From DATKSS01 sp035533335 (lineage in GTDB: Bacteria; Chloroflexota; Dormibacteria; Dormibacterales; Dormibacteraceae): DNA of 36,496 nucleotides. The stretch is taken from positions 1 through 36,496 of the forward strand of contig DATLUC010000056.1 in NCBI GenBank assembly GCA_035533335.1, in the 5' to 3' direction. The notes under the pieces are model-generated. The model searched no databases and was not told the origin of the DNA. It worked only from the letters and a program-made list of their open reading frames with translations. Below, piece after piece: positions 16,192 through 24,576 of this stretch; within the stretch, counting starts at the first letter, position 1, and each line of letters begins with the position of its first letter. The position numbers and the translations under genes were made by a program.

Positions 16192-17355
16192 TCAGTTGAG
16201 CCGTTCCACGATCATCGCCATCCCCTGGCCGCCGCCGACGCACATCGTCTCGAGCCCGAAGGTCTTGTCCTTCTCCCGCAGGCCGTTGAGGAGGGTGCAC
16301 AGGATGCGCGCGCCGGTCATGCCGAACGGATGGCCCAACGCAATCGCACCACCGTGCGGGTTCAGCTTGTCGCTGAACGGGTCGACCCCGATGCCCCGCG
16401 CCGACGGGATCACCTGCGCCGCGAACGCCTCGTTGATCTCGAGGATGTCGATGTCGTCGATGGTCATCTTGGCCCGCTTGAGTGCCTGCTTCGACGCCTC
16501 GATCGGGCCGAGGCCCATGAACTCCGGCTCCAGCGACGACAGGCCGGTCGACACGATGCGGGCGATGGGCTTGAGGCCGAGCTCCTTGGCTTTCCGAGAT
16601 GACATAACCACCACGGCGGCGGCGCCGTCGTTGAGGGGGCATGCGTTGCCCGCGGTGATCGTCCCGTCCTCGCGAAAGACCGGCTTCAAGGCCGCGAGGC
16701 CTTCCATCGAGGTGCCCGGCCGCGGGCCGTCGTCCTTGGTGAACATCTGGCCGTTGGGGAGAGGCACGGGGATGATCTCGCGGTCGAAGAAGCCGTCATC
16801 TCGCGCCTTCACCGCGGCCGTCTGGCTCTTGACGGCGTAGCGGTCCTGCTCCTCGCGGCTGATCTTCTCGCGGCGGGCGACGTTCTCCGCAGTCTGCCCC
16901 ATCGCGATGTAGATGTCGGGATATTCGTCGGCGTTTCCGGGCACGAGCTTGCTGTTGTAGGTGTCGGGGGCGTCGGGGTAGCCGCTGCCGTAGCGGGAGA
17001 CGCATTCGACTCCTACCGACAGGAAGACGTCGCCCTCCCCGGCCTCGATCGCGTGCGCCGCGATCCGCGTGGTCATCAGAGATGACGAGCAGTAGCGGTT
17101 GACTGTGACGCCGGGGACGTCGATGCGCGACAGGATCGAGATGACCCGACCGATGTTGTGCCCCTGCTCGCCGCCCGGCAGCCCGCATCCGCAGATCAGG
17201 TCCTCGATCTGCGCAGGTTCCAGCTCGGGGACTTTTTCGAGCACCTTGGTGACGACATAGGCGGCCAGGTCGTCGGGCCTGACGTCGACGAGCGAACCCT
17301 TGCGCGCTCTTCCTATCGGGGAGCGGCCCAGCGCGACGATCACTGCATCAGTCAT
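16192..17355 (-). CDS. Acetyl-CoA acyltransferase (thiolase)
   Basis: This 387-residue thiolase either condenses two acyl-CoA units or cleaves 3-ketoacyl-CoA. The nucleophile C89 lies in VNRYCSSSLM. H342 lies in NPHGGAIALGHPFGMTGAR, and the second catalytic cysteine C372 in METMCVGGG-like context (LETMCVGGGQG). NEAFAAQVIP is also present. Sequence alone does not decide between a degradative FadA and a biosynthetic AtoB/PhaA role, because no beta-oxidation partner is adjacent. The start is preceded by a CATAAT eight bases upstream, so the mRNA may be leaderless. Confidence 0.93.
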   Translation of the reverse strand: MTDAVIVALGRSPIGRARKGSLVDVRPDDLAAYVVTKVLEKVPELEPAQIEDLICGCGLPGGEQGHNIGRVISILSRIDVPGVTVNRYCSSSLMTTRIAAHAIEAGEGDVFLSVGVECVSRYGSGYPDAPDTYNSKLVPGNADEYPDIYIAMGQTAENVARREKISREEQDRYAVKSQTAAVKARDDGFFDREIIPVPLPNGQMFTKDDGPRPGTSMEGLAALKPVFREDGTITAGNACPLNDGAAAVVVMSSRKAKELGLKPIARIVSTGLSSLEPEFMGLGPIEASKQALKRAKMTIDDIDILEINEAFAAQVIPSARGIGVDPFSDKLNPHGGAIALGHPFGMTGARILCTLLNGLREKDKTFGLETMCVGGGQGMAMIVERLN

Positions 17356-17363
17356 GGATCGAA

Positions 17364-17369
17364 ATTATG
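17364..17369 (-). promoter_or_regulatory. Candidate -10 element giving a leaderless thiolase mRNA
   Basis: On the minus strand a CATAAT hexamer (five of six matches to TATAAT) ends eight bases before the thiolase ATG. Transcription would then start at or next to the start codon, and no Shine-Dalgarno sequence is present. No convincing -35 is seen. Confidence 0.45.
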
Positions 17370-17417
17370 GGCCGGTCGGAAAAGCGCTATCCGTGGCTGC
17401 GCTGCCGGCGATCAGCG

Positions 17418-17801
17418 TCACTTTCCCTTGGCCGGTCGCTTCGCGGTCGTGGTCGCCCCGGCTTTGGTCGCGGTTGATGCCTTGGCCCTGGGTTTCGCTG
17501 CCGCGGGGCTCCCGGTTGCGGCCTTCTTTGCAGGCGCGCGCTTTTCAGGAGTCGGTGCCGTGCTGCGTGCGGGCGTCTTCTTGGCCGCTGCCGTCCTTCC
17601 CGGTGCTTTCTCGACCGGCTTTTCGGCGCCGGCGACCCCCATCGTGCTCTCGAGCGTGCGATGACAGGTCTCGCAGGTCAGCATCATGCGGACGAGCGCG
17701 CCCAGGTGGCGCTCTTCACGGCGCAGGTTCCTGGGGCGTTCGCAAAACGGGCAGTAGCCCACCTCGGTGACGACGTTGAGCTGGCCGGGTCGCTTGTTCA
17801 T
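17418..17801 (-). CDS. Zinc-ribbon protein with histone-H1-like Ala/Lys/Pro tail
   Basis: This 127-residue protein has an N-terminal two-knuckle zinc ribbon, C17-P-F-C20 and C43-E-T-C46, with a basic segment between (RPRNLRREERHLGALVR). From about residue 57 the chain is low-complexity and rich in Ala, Lys, Pro and Thr, with repeats such as AAAKKTPARS and APAKKAATGS. This resembles bacterial H1-like DNA-binding tails. A nucleic-acid-binding, nucleoid-associated role is inferred from composition only. The ATG at 17801 has no Shine-Dalgarno sequence and is preceded by a short inverted repeat (17805-17819). Confidence 0.8.
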   Translation of the reverse strand: MNKRPGQLNVVTEVGYCPFCERPRNLRREERHLGALVRMMLTCETCHRTLESTMGVAGAEKPVEKAPGRTAAAKKTPARSTAPTPEKRAPAKKAATGSPAAAKPRAKASTATKAGATTTAKRPAKGK

Positions 17802-17804
17802 CTA

Positions 17805-17819
17805 TCGCTAAGGTAGCGA
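17805..17819. promoter_or_regulatory. Inverted repeat next to the zinc-ribbon gene start
   Basis: TCGCTA (17805-17810) and TAGCGA (17814-17819) are perfect arms around three bases, ending three bases before the minus-strand ATG at 17801. It could be an operator, or a hairpin at the very 5' end of the mRNA. Confidence 0.35.
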
Positions 17820-17861
17820 ATGGCGGCTCGCGACGCGGTGTTCGAGGTGCTCTCCGATAGG

Positions 17862-17870
17862 TGCTAATCT
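17862..17870 (+). promoter_or_regulatory. Candidate extended -10 of the pyr operon
   Basis: TGC-TAATCT resembles an extended -10 element. It predicts transcription starting near 17877, just before the repeated leader sequence. No good -35 is present, so the assignment is weak. Confidence 0.35.
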
Positions 17871-17878
17871 TTCGCGCG

Positions 17879-17953
17879 GAGTCCTTTAAGTCCGGTTAAG
17901 CGCCGGGCGCGCGCCGGGCGCACTTTCAGGGTCCGAGTCCTTTAAGTCCGGTT
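17879..17953 (+). repeat. Duplicated 19-nt leader arm around a tandem GC hairpin
   Basis: The sequence gagtcctttaagtccggtt occurs exactly at 17879-17897 and 17935-17953, 56 bases apart. Only the second copy is followed by the PyrR loop and 3' arm. Between them lies gcgccgggcgc, repeated head to tail (17900-17910 and 17911-17921), which can fold into a very stable hairpin without a U-tract. The first copy carries the same CCTT and CCGGT pairing segments, so it could compete for the 3' arm that holds the Shine-Dalgarno sequence. Confidence 0.75.
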
Positions 17954-17973
17954 CAGAGAGACCGGGAAGGAGG
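17939..17973 (+). promoter_or_regulatory. PyrR-binding RNA hairpin sequestering the pyrB Shine-Dalgarno
   Basis: The leader folds with a lower stem CCTT (17939-17942) pairing AAGG (17967-17970) and a purine-rich internal bulge. The upper stem is CCGGT (17948-17952) with ACCGG (17961-17965). A T-G wobble then closes a CAGAGA hexaloop. This matches the PyrR-binding loop family, whose hexaloop consensus is CNGNGA. The AAGG arm is the first part of AAGGAGG (17967-17973), the pyrB ribosome-binding site seven bases before ATG 17981. PyrR binding should therefore block translation, as described for mycobacterial pyr operons. No terminator/antiterminator pair is visible. Confidence 0.8.
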
Positions 17974-17980
17974 TGTGTTG

Positions 17981-18907
17981 ATGGCCGTCGGAAGCCGTAT
18001 GCGGCACGTGATCGAGAGCCAGCAGTTCTCCCGATCGCTCCTCGAGGAGCTCTTTTCCCGAGCCGAGGAGATGAAGCGCGAGCCCCACCGGTTCATGGGC
18101 CGTCTCAACGGGCAGGTGATGGCCGCACTCTTCTACGAATCCTCGACGAGGACGCGTCTGTCGTTCGAGGCCGCGATGCTGAGGCTCGGCGGGCTGACCA
18201 TGGGCACCGACAACGCGCGCGAGTTCTCGTCGGCGGCCAAGGGCGAGACGCTGGAGGACACGATCCGCATCGTCAGCGGCTACGCCGATGTCATCGTGAT
18301 GCGCCACAACGAGGAGGGCGCCGCCAGGCGCGCGGCAGCCGTCAGCACGGTGCCGATCATCAATGCCGGCGACGGCCCTGGCCAGCACCCCACGCAGGCT
18401 CTGCTCGACCTGTACACCATCCGGGACGAGCTCAACCGAATCGACGGGATCAAGGTCGCGATGGTCGGTGACCTGGCCAACGGCCGCACCGTCCGCTCCC
18501 TGACCTACCTCCTGAGCAAGTTCAAGGACATCCAGGTCTGGTTTGTCGCACCGCCGGCGGTCAGGATGCGCGACGACCTCAAAGCGCACCTGGACGAGCA
18601 CCACATTCCGTGGATCGAGACCGAGGATCTCGAAGGCGTCCTGCCCGAGGTCGACGTGGTCTATCAAACCAGGATCCAGAAAGAGCGGTTCGAATCCGTC
18701 GAGGCTTACAACGCGGTCAGGGGCGTGTACCGCATCGACAAGCGCGCCCTTGGGCTGATGCGCAAGTACGCGATCGTCATGCACCCGTTGCCCCGGGTGG
18801 ACGAGATCGACCCCGAGGTCGACGACGACCCACGTGCCGCGTACTTCCGGCAGGCGCGCAACGGGCTGCACGTCCGCATGGCGCTGCTGGACAAGTTGTT
18901 GGCATGA
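17981..18907 (+). CDS. pyrB: Aspartate carbamoyltransferase catalytic subunit
   Basis: PyrB condenses carbamoyl phosphate with aspartate, the committed step of pyrimidine synthesis. From ATG 17981 it is 308 residues. The carbamoyl-phosphate loop reads YESSTRTRLSFEAAM. Further family motifs are INAGDGPGQHPTQALLDLYT, VGDLANGRTVRSL and MHPLPRVDEID. GTG 17975 and TTG 17978 are also in frame, but ATG 17981 sits seven bases from a perfect AAGGAGG. Its TGA overlaps the pyrR ATG. No pyrI regulatory gene follows, and control is probably through the PyrR leader hairpin upstream. Confidence 0.97.
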   Translation: MAVGSRMRHVIESQQFSRSLLEELFSRAEEMKREPHRFMGRLNGQVMAALFYESSTRTRLSFEAAMLRLGGLTMGTDNAREFSSAAKGETLEDTIRIVSGYADVIVMRHNEEGAARRAAAVSTVPIINAGDGPGQHPTQALLDLYTIRDELNRIDGIKVAMVGDLANGRTVRSLTYLLSKFKDIQVWFVAPPAVRMRDDLKAHLDEHHIPWIETEDLEGVLPEVDVVYQTRIQKERFESVEAYNAVRGVYRIDKRALGLMRKYAIVMHPLPRVDEIDPEVDDDPRAAYFRQARNGLHVRMALLDKLLA

Positions 18908-19449
18908 GCGTCACCCAGCGCCGTCTCAAAGCCACGGTGATGGACGCCGACCAGATCCGCCGGTCGCTCTCGCGCATCGCTCACGAGATCGTCGAGCGCA
19001 ACCGCGGCACCGGCGAGGTGGTGCTGGTCGGAGTGGTCAGCAAGGGCGACGTCCTCGCTCGTCGCCTGGCCGCGATCCTGACCGAAATGGAGAACACCGT
19101 CGTCCCGGTGGGACGGCTCGACGTCGCCGAGCATCGCGACGACCGGCACCTGAGACAGCCGTCTCATCGCGCCACCTCGGACATGCCCGCAGTCGACGGC
19201 AGGATCGTCGTGCTCGTGGACGACGTCATCCACCACGGGCGCACCGCGCGCGCCGCTATGGACGCGGTGATGGACTTCGGCCGGCCTCGAGCGATCCAGC
19301 TCGCGGTCCTGGTCGACCGCGGACATCGCGAGCTACCTATCAGGCCCGACTACGTCGGCAAGAACGTGCCCACATCCGACACGGAGCGGGTCGAGGTCCT
19401 CGTCGAGGAAGAGGACGGGCTCGACCAGGCGGTGATCGTTGCCGGCTGA
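18904..19449 (+). CDS. pyrR: PyrR: pyr operon RNA-binding regulator / uracil phosphoribosyltransferase
   Basis: PyrR binds pyr mRNA in a UMP-stimulated way, and many members also have uracil phosphoribosyltransferase activity. The 181-residue protein has a type I PRTase fold, with the PRPP loop VVLVDDVIHHGRT (102-114) followed by ARAAMDAVMDFGRP. Other PyrR motifs are MDADQIRRSLSRIAHEI near the N-terminus, VGVVSKGDVLARRL and the C-terminal RPDYVGKNVPTS. The usual YTGRT is HHGRT here. It is the second gene of the operon and overlaps pyrB by four bases. The matching RNA target lies directly before pyrB, so gene and site support each other. Confidence 0.95.
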   Translation: MSVTQRRLKATVMDADQIRRSLSRIAHEIVERNRGTGEVVLVGVVSKGDVLARRLAAILTEMENTVVPVGRLDVAEHRDDRHLRQPSHRATSDMPAVDGRIVVLVDDVIHHGRTARAAMDAVMDFGRPRAIQLAVLVDRGHRELPIRPDYVGKNVPTSDTERVEVLVEEEDGLDQAVIVAG

Positions 19450-22400
19450 GAGAGCTTTCGCAGCGCTGGTGCTGGAGGATGGCCGCGCCTTCGTGGGAGC
19501 CGCGCTCGGCGCGGACGTGGTGGGGGAGGGTGAGGTCGTCTTCAACACCGCGATGACCGGCTACCAGGAGATCCTCACCGACCCTTCATACGCAGGCCAG
19601 ATGGTTTGCATGACGTACCCGCTGCAGGGCAACTACGGCGTCCGCGAGGCGGATGCGGAGTCGTCGCGGCCGTGGGCCCGTGCGTTTGTTGTTCGTTGGG
19701 CGTGCCCCGAGCCGAGCCACCACTCGAGCGAGGCCTCGCTGGACGAGTACCTGCGCCGGTGGAACGTGCCGGGGATCAGCGACATCGACACACGGGCGCT
19801 CACGCGCCACCTGCGCACGCACGGCGCCATGCGTGCGGTCCTGGTCCACGAGCTCGAGGCCCCGAGCCCCGGACGCCTTGCCGAGCTGGCCGCGGCGGCG
19901 CGCCGCGTGGCGCCGCTGTCGGAGCAGGACCTCGTGGCGGAGACCTCGCGCGCCAGGCAGGAGGAATGGCATGACGCGCTTCCCCCGGAGCTGCGCCCTC
20001 GCGGCTGCTCCGACGGTTCGGGGCTCACGGTCGCCGTGGTCGACTACGGCGTGAAGACCAACATCCTGCGCTCGCTCCGCGAGCGAGGATGCACGGTGGT
20101 CGTGCTGCCGCACACGGCGACCTGGTCCGACGTCGAGGCGACGAGCGCGGACGGCCTCGTCCTCTCGAACGGACCGGGTGACCCGGCGGTCCTGGAGGGG
20201 CCGGTGGCCCTCGCGCGCCAGGCGCTCGACCGCATCCCCATGTTCGGGATCTGCCTGGGGCACCAGGTCATCGGCCGCGCCGCCGGCGCCACCACCTCAC
20301 GGCTGCCGTTCGGCCACCATGGCGCCAACCACCCGGTCAAGGACCTGGAGACGGGGCGCGTCCACATCACGAGCCAGAACCATGAGTTCCAGGTCGACGC
20401 CTCGTCGATCCCCTCCGGCGACTTCTTCGTCTCGCAGCGCAACCTGAACGACGGCTCGGTGGAAGGGCTCGGACATCGAACGCTGCCGGTATTCAGCGTC
20501 CAGTACCACCCCGAGGGATGCCCCGGCCCCCAGGACAACCAGCACCTTTACGACCGGTTCGTCGAGATGGTCCGCAGTGGGGTCCCGATGATCAAGGCGG
20601 TCAGCGGCATGAGCGAGGCGCCGCGGCCGCGCAAGGTGCTCATCCTCGGCTCCGGCCCGATCGTGATCGGGCAGGCCGCGGAGTTCGACTATGCGGGCAC
20701 GCAGGCCTGCAAGGCGCTGCGCGAGGAAGGCATCGAGACGGTCCTGGTCAACTCCAACCCGGCCACGATCATGACCGACGAAGAGGTGGCGGACCGCGTG
20801 TATCTCGAGCCGCTGACGGTCGAGGCCGTGGAGCGCGTGATCGAGCGCGAGAAGCCGGACGCCCTGCTGCCGACGCTGGGAGGCCAGACCGGCTTGAACC
20901 TGGCCACCGACCTCGCCAAGGCGGGCGTCCTGGAGCGGCACGGTGTGCGGCTGCTGGGTGCCGGCATCGAGACCATCAAGAAGGCCGAGGATCGCCAGGC
21001 GTTCAAGGAGATGCTCCGCGAGATCGGCGAGCCGGTACCCGACTCACGCGTGTGCGAGTCGATCGACCAGGTGCGCGAGTTCGCCAACGAGGTGGGCCTG
21101 CCGCTGGTGATCCGGCCCGCCTACACGCTCGGCGGCACGGGCGGCGGCTTCGTTACGACGTCCTCGGACCTCGAGCGGATCGCGAACCGCGGGCTTGACG
21201 CCTCCCCGATCCACCAGGTGCTCGTGGAACGCTCGCTGTGGGGATGGAAGGAGCTCGAGTACGAGGTGATGCGAGACGCCGCGGACACGTGCATCACGGT
21301 CTGCAACATGGAGAACCTCGATCCCATGGGCGTTCACACCGGCGACTCGATCGTCGTCGCGCCGGCCCAGACGCTATCCGACCGCGACCACCAGATGCTG
21401 CGCTCGTCGGCGATTCGCATCATCCGCGCCCTGGGCATCGAGGGCGGCTGCAACGTGCAGTTCGCGCTCGACCCGAAGAGCTCGAGCTACCACGTGATCG
21501 AAGTGAACCCGCGGGTCAGCCGTTCGTCCGCCCTTGCCTCGAAGGCGACCGGCTATCCCATCGCGAGGGTGGCGGCCAAAGTGGCGATCGGGAGGCGCCT
21601 GGAGGAGATCCGCAACGAGGTGACCGGCCGCACGTTCGCGGCCTTCGAGCCCGCGCTGGACTACTGCGTCGTCAAGATCCCGCGGTGGCCTTTCGACAAG
21701 TTTCCCGCCGGTGACCGCCGGCTGGGCACGCAGATGGCGTCGACCGGCGAGGTGATGGCGATCGAGCGCACCTTCGAGGCGGCCCTGACCAAGGCGATGC
21801 GCTCGCTGGAGCAGAAGCCCCCGTCGGCGCTGGAGCTGGGCGGCGAAACCATCGACCAGCCCAACGACCGCAGGCTGTTTGCGCTGATGAACGCGCTGCG
21901 TGAGGGCGCTACTCCGGAGTCGCTCGCGGAGCGGAGCGGCATCGACCGCTGGTTCCTCGACCGCATGGCCCACATCACTCGCCTCGAGTCCACGGGCGGC
22001 GTCCGGGAGCTCCGCCGCGCCGGTTTCTCCGACACGATGATCGCGGCGCTGCGCGGCGAGTCGGTCGAGCCCGCGAGCCCGACCTACAAGCTGGTCGACA
22101 CGTGCGCGGCCGAGTTCGAGGCCGCGACGCCGTACTACTACTCGTGCTGGGAGGACGAGACGGAGAGCTCGCGGGTCGACCGGCAAACGGTGCTCGTCAT
22201 CGGGTCGGGCCCGATCCGCATCGGGCAGGGCATCGAGTTCGACTACTGCTCCGTGCACGCGGCGTGGTCGCTGCGCGAGGCGGGAGTACGTGCCGTGCTC
22301 GTGAACTCCAACCCGGAAACCGTGTCGACCGACTTCGACACGTCCGATCGTCTCTACTTCGACCCGCTCGACCTCGACGGCGCGCTCAACGTCGCGCGGA

Positions 22401-23812
22401 CGGAGAACGTTGCGGGGGCCCTGGTGCAGTTCGGCGGCCAGACCGCCATCAACCTGGCGGAGCCACTGCACGACCGCGGCGTGGCGATCATGGGCTCGAG
22501 CGTCGAGGCCATCGACCTCGCGGAAGACCGCCGCGCGTTTGCCAAAGCGTTAGACGCGATCGGCGTCCCTCAGCCGACGGGGGGTACCACGACCACCGTC
22601 GAAGAGGCCGTGGCGATCGCCGAGCGGGCCGGCTACCCGGTGCTGGTGCGGCCCTCCTACGTGCTTGGCGGCCGTGCGATGGAGATCGTGCACAACCGCG
22701 ATGAGCTCCGCCGGTACATGGTCTGGGCGATCGGCGCGATGCCCCGCGGCACCGTGCTCGTGGACAAGTACCTGCAGGGCACCGAGGTCGAGGTCGACGC
22801 GATCTCCGACGGCGAGACGGTGGTCATCCCGGGCGTGATGCAGCACGTCGAGCGTGCCGGTGTCCATTCGGGTGACTCGTACGCCGTCTATCCGGCGCAG
22901 GGCCTCGAGCAGTCCGAGCTCGACCACGTCATCGACTACACGGTCAGGATCGCGCGGCACCTGCGACTGCGCGGGCTGGTCAACGTCCAGTACGTCGTGC
23001 ACCGCGGCCACGTCTACGTGCTGGAGGTCAATCCTCGGGCGTCGCGCACGGTGCCCTTCCTTTCGAAGGTCACCGGCACGCCGATGGTCAAGCTGGCGAC
23101 GCGGGTGATGCTGGGCGAGAAGCTCTCCGACATGGGCTGGTCGACGGGACTCATCCCCGCCATGGACCTGGTCGCGGTCAAGGCGCCTGTCTTCTCCATG
23201 AACAAGCTTCCGGCGGTGGACTCGTACCTGGGCCCAGAGATGAAATCCACCGGCGAGGCGATCGGCATCGCGCGCACGCTGAACGAAGCGTTGAGCAAAG
23301 CGTTCGCGGCCTCCGGCATGCAGGTCAAGCGAGGCGGCGCGGCGCTGCTGACCATCGCCGACGTTGACAAGCCCGAGATCCTGCCCATCGTCTCGCGGCT
23401 GGTCGAGATGGGCTACCGGCTGGTCGCGACCGAAGGCACCGCGAAGGCTCTGCGGCAAGCGGGCTTCTCTCCTCGCGTGGTCGCGAAGATCGGCGAGGAA
23501 GGCCCCACGGTGCTCGACGTCATCACGCATGGCGAGGTCGACCTGGTCATCAACACCATGTCCAACATCTACACCGACCCCGGAGAATCTGGAGCGCCCG
23601 TCTTCAAGGACGGGTTCGAGATCCGCCGCGCGGCGGTCGAGCGCCGGATCCCGTGCCTCACCTCCCTGGACACCGCGGCGGCCCTGCTGGAGTCGGCCGT
23701 CGCCGCCCCGCACGGCATCGAGGTCAGGACCATCGAGGAATGGAGGAACGGCCTCACCTCTGCTCGTGCGCAAAGGTCGCCGGCGACGCCGGCGGGTAAG
23801 GAGGACCACTAG
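19439..23812 (+). CDS. carAB: Fused carbamoyl-phosphate synthase, glutaminase (CarA) plus synthetase (CarB)
   Basis: One uninterrupted 1457-codon frame encodes both subunits that are normally separate in bacteria. Residues 1 to about 378 are CarA. They include FNTAMTGYQEILTDPSYAGQ, the nucleophile C272 (FGICLGHQ), and H357 and E359 (QYHPEGCPGPQDN). A short linker leads to CarB at about 393, starting KVLILGSGPIVIGQAAEFDY. Two ATP-grasp halves follow; the second starts VLVIGSGPIRIGQGIEFDY. The chain ends with an MGS-like allosteric domain (LLTIADVDKPEILPIV onward). I read the junction (20560-20650) codon by codon and found no stop or shift. The TTG start overlaps pyrR by 11 bases. Separate CarB production from internal ATGs (20588, 20609) is possible but not shown. 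Confidence 0.95.
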   Translation: MPAERAFAALVLEDGRAFVGAALGADVVGEGEVVFNTAMTGYQEILTDPSYAGQMVCMTYPLQGNYGVREADAESSRPWARAFVVRWACPEPSHHSSEASLDEYLRRWNVPGISDIDTRALTRHLRTHGAMRAVLVHELEAPSPGRLAELAAAARRVAPLSEQDLVAETSRARQEEWHDALPPELRPRGCSDGSGLTVAVVDYGVKTNILRSLRERGCTVVVLPHTATWSDVEATSADGLVLSNGPGDPAVLEGPVALARQALDRIPMFGICLGHQVIGRAAGATTSRLPFGHHGANHPVKDLETGRVHITSQNHEFQVDASSIPSGDFFVSQRNLNDGSVEGLGHRTLPVFSVQYHPEGCPGPQDNQHLYDRFVEMVRSGVPMIKAVSGMSEAPRPRKVLILGSGPIVIGQAAEFDYAGTQACKALREEGIETVLVNSNPATIMTDEEVADRVYLEPLTVEAVERVIEREKPDALLPTLGGQTGLNLATDLAKAGVLERHGVRLLGAGIETIKKAEDRQAFKEMLREIGEPVPDSRVCESIDQVREFANEVGLPLVIRPAYTLGGTGGGFVTTSSDLERIANRGLDASPIHQVLVERSLWGWKELEYEVMRDAADTCITVCNMENLDPMGVHTGDSIVVAPAQTLSDRDHQMLRSSAIRIIRALGIEGGCNVQFALDPKSSSYHVIEVNPRVSRSSALASKATGYPIARVAAKVAIGRRLEEIRNEVTGRTFAAFEPALDYCVVKIPRWPFDKFPAGDRRLGTQMASTGEVMAIERTFEAALTKAMRSLEQKPPSALELGGETIDQPNDRRLFALMNALREGATPESLAERSGIDRWFLDRMAHITRLESTGGVRELRRAGFSDTMIAALRGESVEPASPTYKLVDTCAAEFEAATPYYYSCWEDETESSRVDRQTVLVIGSGPIRIGQGIEFDYCSVHAAWSLREAGVRAVLVNSNPETVSTDFDTSDRLYFDPLDLDGALNVARTENVAGALVQFGGQTAINLAEPLHDRGVAIMGSSVEAIDLAEDRRAFAKALDAIGVPQPTGGTTTTVEEAVAIAERAGYPVLVRPSYVLGGRAMEIVHNRDELRRYMVWAIGAMPRGTVLVDKYLQGTEVEVDAISDGETVVIPGVMQHVERAGVHSGDSYAVYPAQGLEQSELDHVIDYTVRIARHLRLRGLVNVQYVVHRGHVYVLEVNPRASRTVPFLSKVTGTPMVKLATRVMLGEKLSDMGWSTGLIPAMDLVAVKAPVFSMNKLPAVDSYLGPEMKSTGEAIGIARTLNEALSKAFAASGMQVKRGGAALLTIADVDKPEILPIVSRLVEMGYRLVATEGTAKALRQAGFSPRVVAKIGEEGPTVLDVITHGEVDLVINTMSNIYTDPGESGAPVFKDGFEIRRAAVERRIPCLTSLDTAAALLESAVAAPHGIEVRTIEEWRNGLTSARAQRSPATPAGKEDH

Positions 23813-23817
23813 CCGAC

Positions 23818-24576
23818 GTGTTCCTCATCGATTCGCCGATCACCGGCAAGCGCCAGGTGGCGCGGGGCATGTTCGTGATCGCGATGGAGGCCCCCGAGAT
23901 CGCCTCGTCCGTCCACGCAGGCCAGTTCGTCAACCTGGGATGGTCGCGCGGACCTCTGCTTCGCAGGCCCTTCTCCGTCTACCGCGTGGACGGGGACCGG
24001 ATCGAGGTCGTGTTGAAGGAGGTCGGCGCGGGCACCGCTCAGCTGCTCGCGATGCAACCGGGCCACGTGGTGAGCTGCCTCGGTCCGCTGGGTCGGGGTT
24101 TCGAGCTCAAGCAGGGTCCGCGCACCATCTGCCTGGTGAGCGGTGGGCTGGGCGTGGCCCCGATGCCTCTCGCGGCCAGGGAGGCCGCCGCCCTCGGTAT
24201 TCGCGTCACCTGGGTGCACGGCGCGCGCTCCGAGGCCGAGCTCTGCTCGGAGTGGGAGGGCGACGAGGTCGTCTGGGCCACGGACGACGGCTCGCGCGGG
24301 GCCAAGGGCACCGCGGTGGCCGCTGCTCCCGACGCAGACGTCGTGCTGGCCTGCGGGCCCAACCGCATGCTGGCCGCGGCCGCGGATCGCTGGCCTGATG
24401 CCATGGTCGCAGTCGAGACCTACATGGGCTGCGGGACCGGTGTGTGCCTGGGCTGCGCCGTGCCCTTGAAGAAGGGCGGATACGACCGCGCGTGCACGGA
24501 CGGCCCCGTGTACCGCGGCTCGGACGTCGACTGGGGCACGCTCCCGTCCCACCTCGCGTACGCCATCACGTCATGA
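23818..24576 (+). CDS. pyrK: Dihydroorotate dehydrogenase electron transfer subunit
   Basis: PyrK passes electrons from dihydroorotate dehydrogenase 1B to NAD+ through FAD and a [2Fe-2S] cluster. The 252-residue protein has an FAD domain (LLRRPFSVYRV) and an NAD-binding domain (LVSGGLGVAPMPLAAREA). The C-terminal cluster ligands are C205, C210, C213 (YMGCGTGVCLGCAV) and C226 (DRACTDGPV). It starts with GTG five bases after carAB and overlaps pyrD by four bases. The pairing with pyrD indicates the heterotetrameric NAD-linked enzyme type. Confidence 0.95.
   Translation: MFLIDSPITGKRQVARGMFVIAMEAPEIASSVHAGQFVNLGWSRGPLLRRPFSVYRVDGDRIEVVLKEVGAGTAQLLAMQPGHVVSCLGPLGRGFELKQGPRTICLVSGGLGVAPMPLAAREAAALGIRVTWVHGARSEAELCSEWEGDEVVWATDDGSRGAKGTAVAAAPDADVVLACGPNRMLAAAADRWPDAMVAVETYMGCGTGVCLGCAVPLKKGGYDRACTDGPVYRGSDVDWGTLPSHLAYAITS

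Noticed and set aside
17900..17921. GC hairpin in the pyr leader as an intrinsic terminator
   Set aside because: The tandem gcgccgggcgc hairpin is followed by actttcagg, not a run of T, and no antiterminator pairing with the PyrR loop was found.
18687..18700. ggttcgaatcc-like string reminiscent of a tRNA T-arm
   Set aside because: It lies in frame inside pyrB and no flanking cloverleaf or acceptor stem exists.
20588..20611. Separate carB start at internal ATGs
   Set aside because: There is no stop codon ending carA before them, so the annotated unit is one fused gene; internal initiation remains only a possibility.
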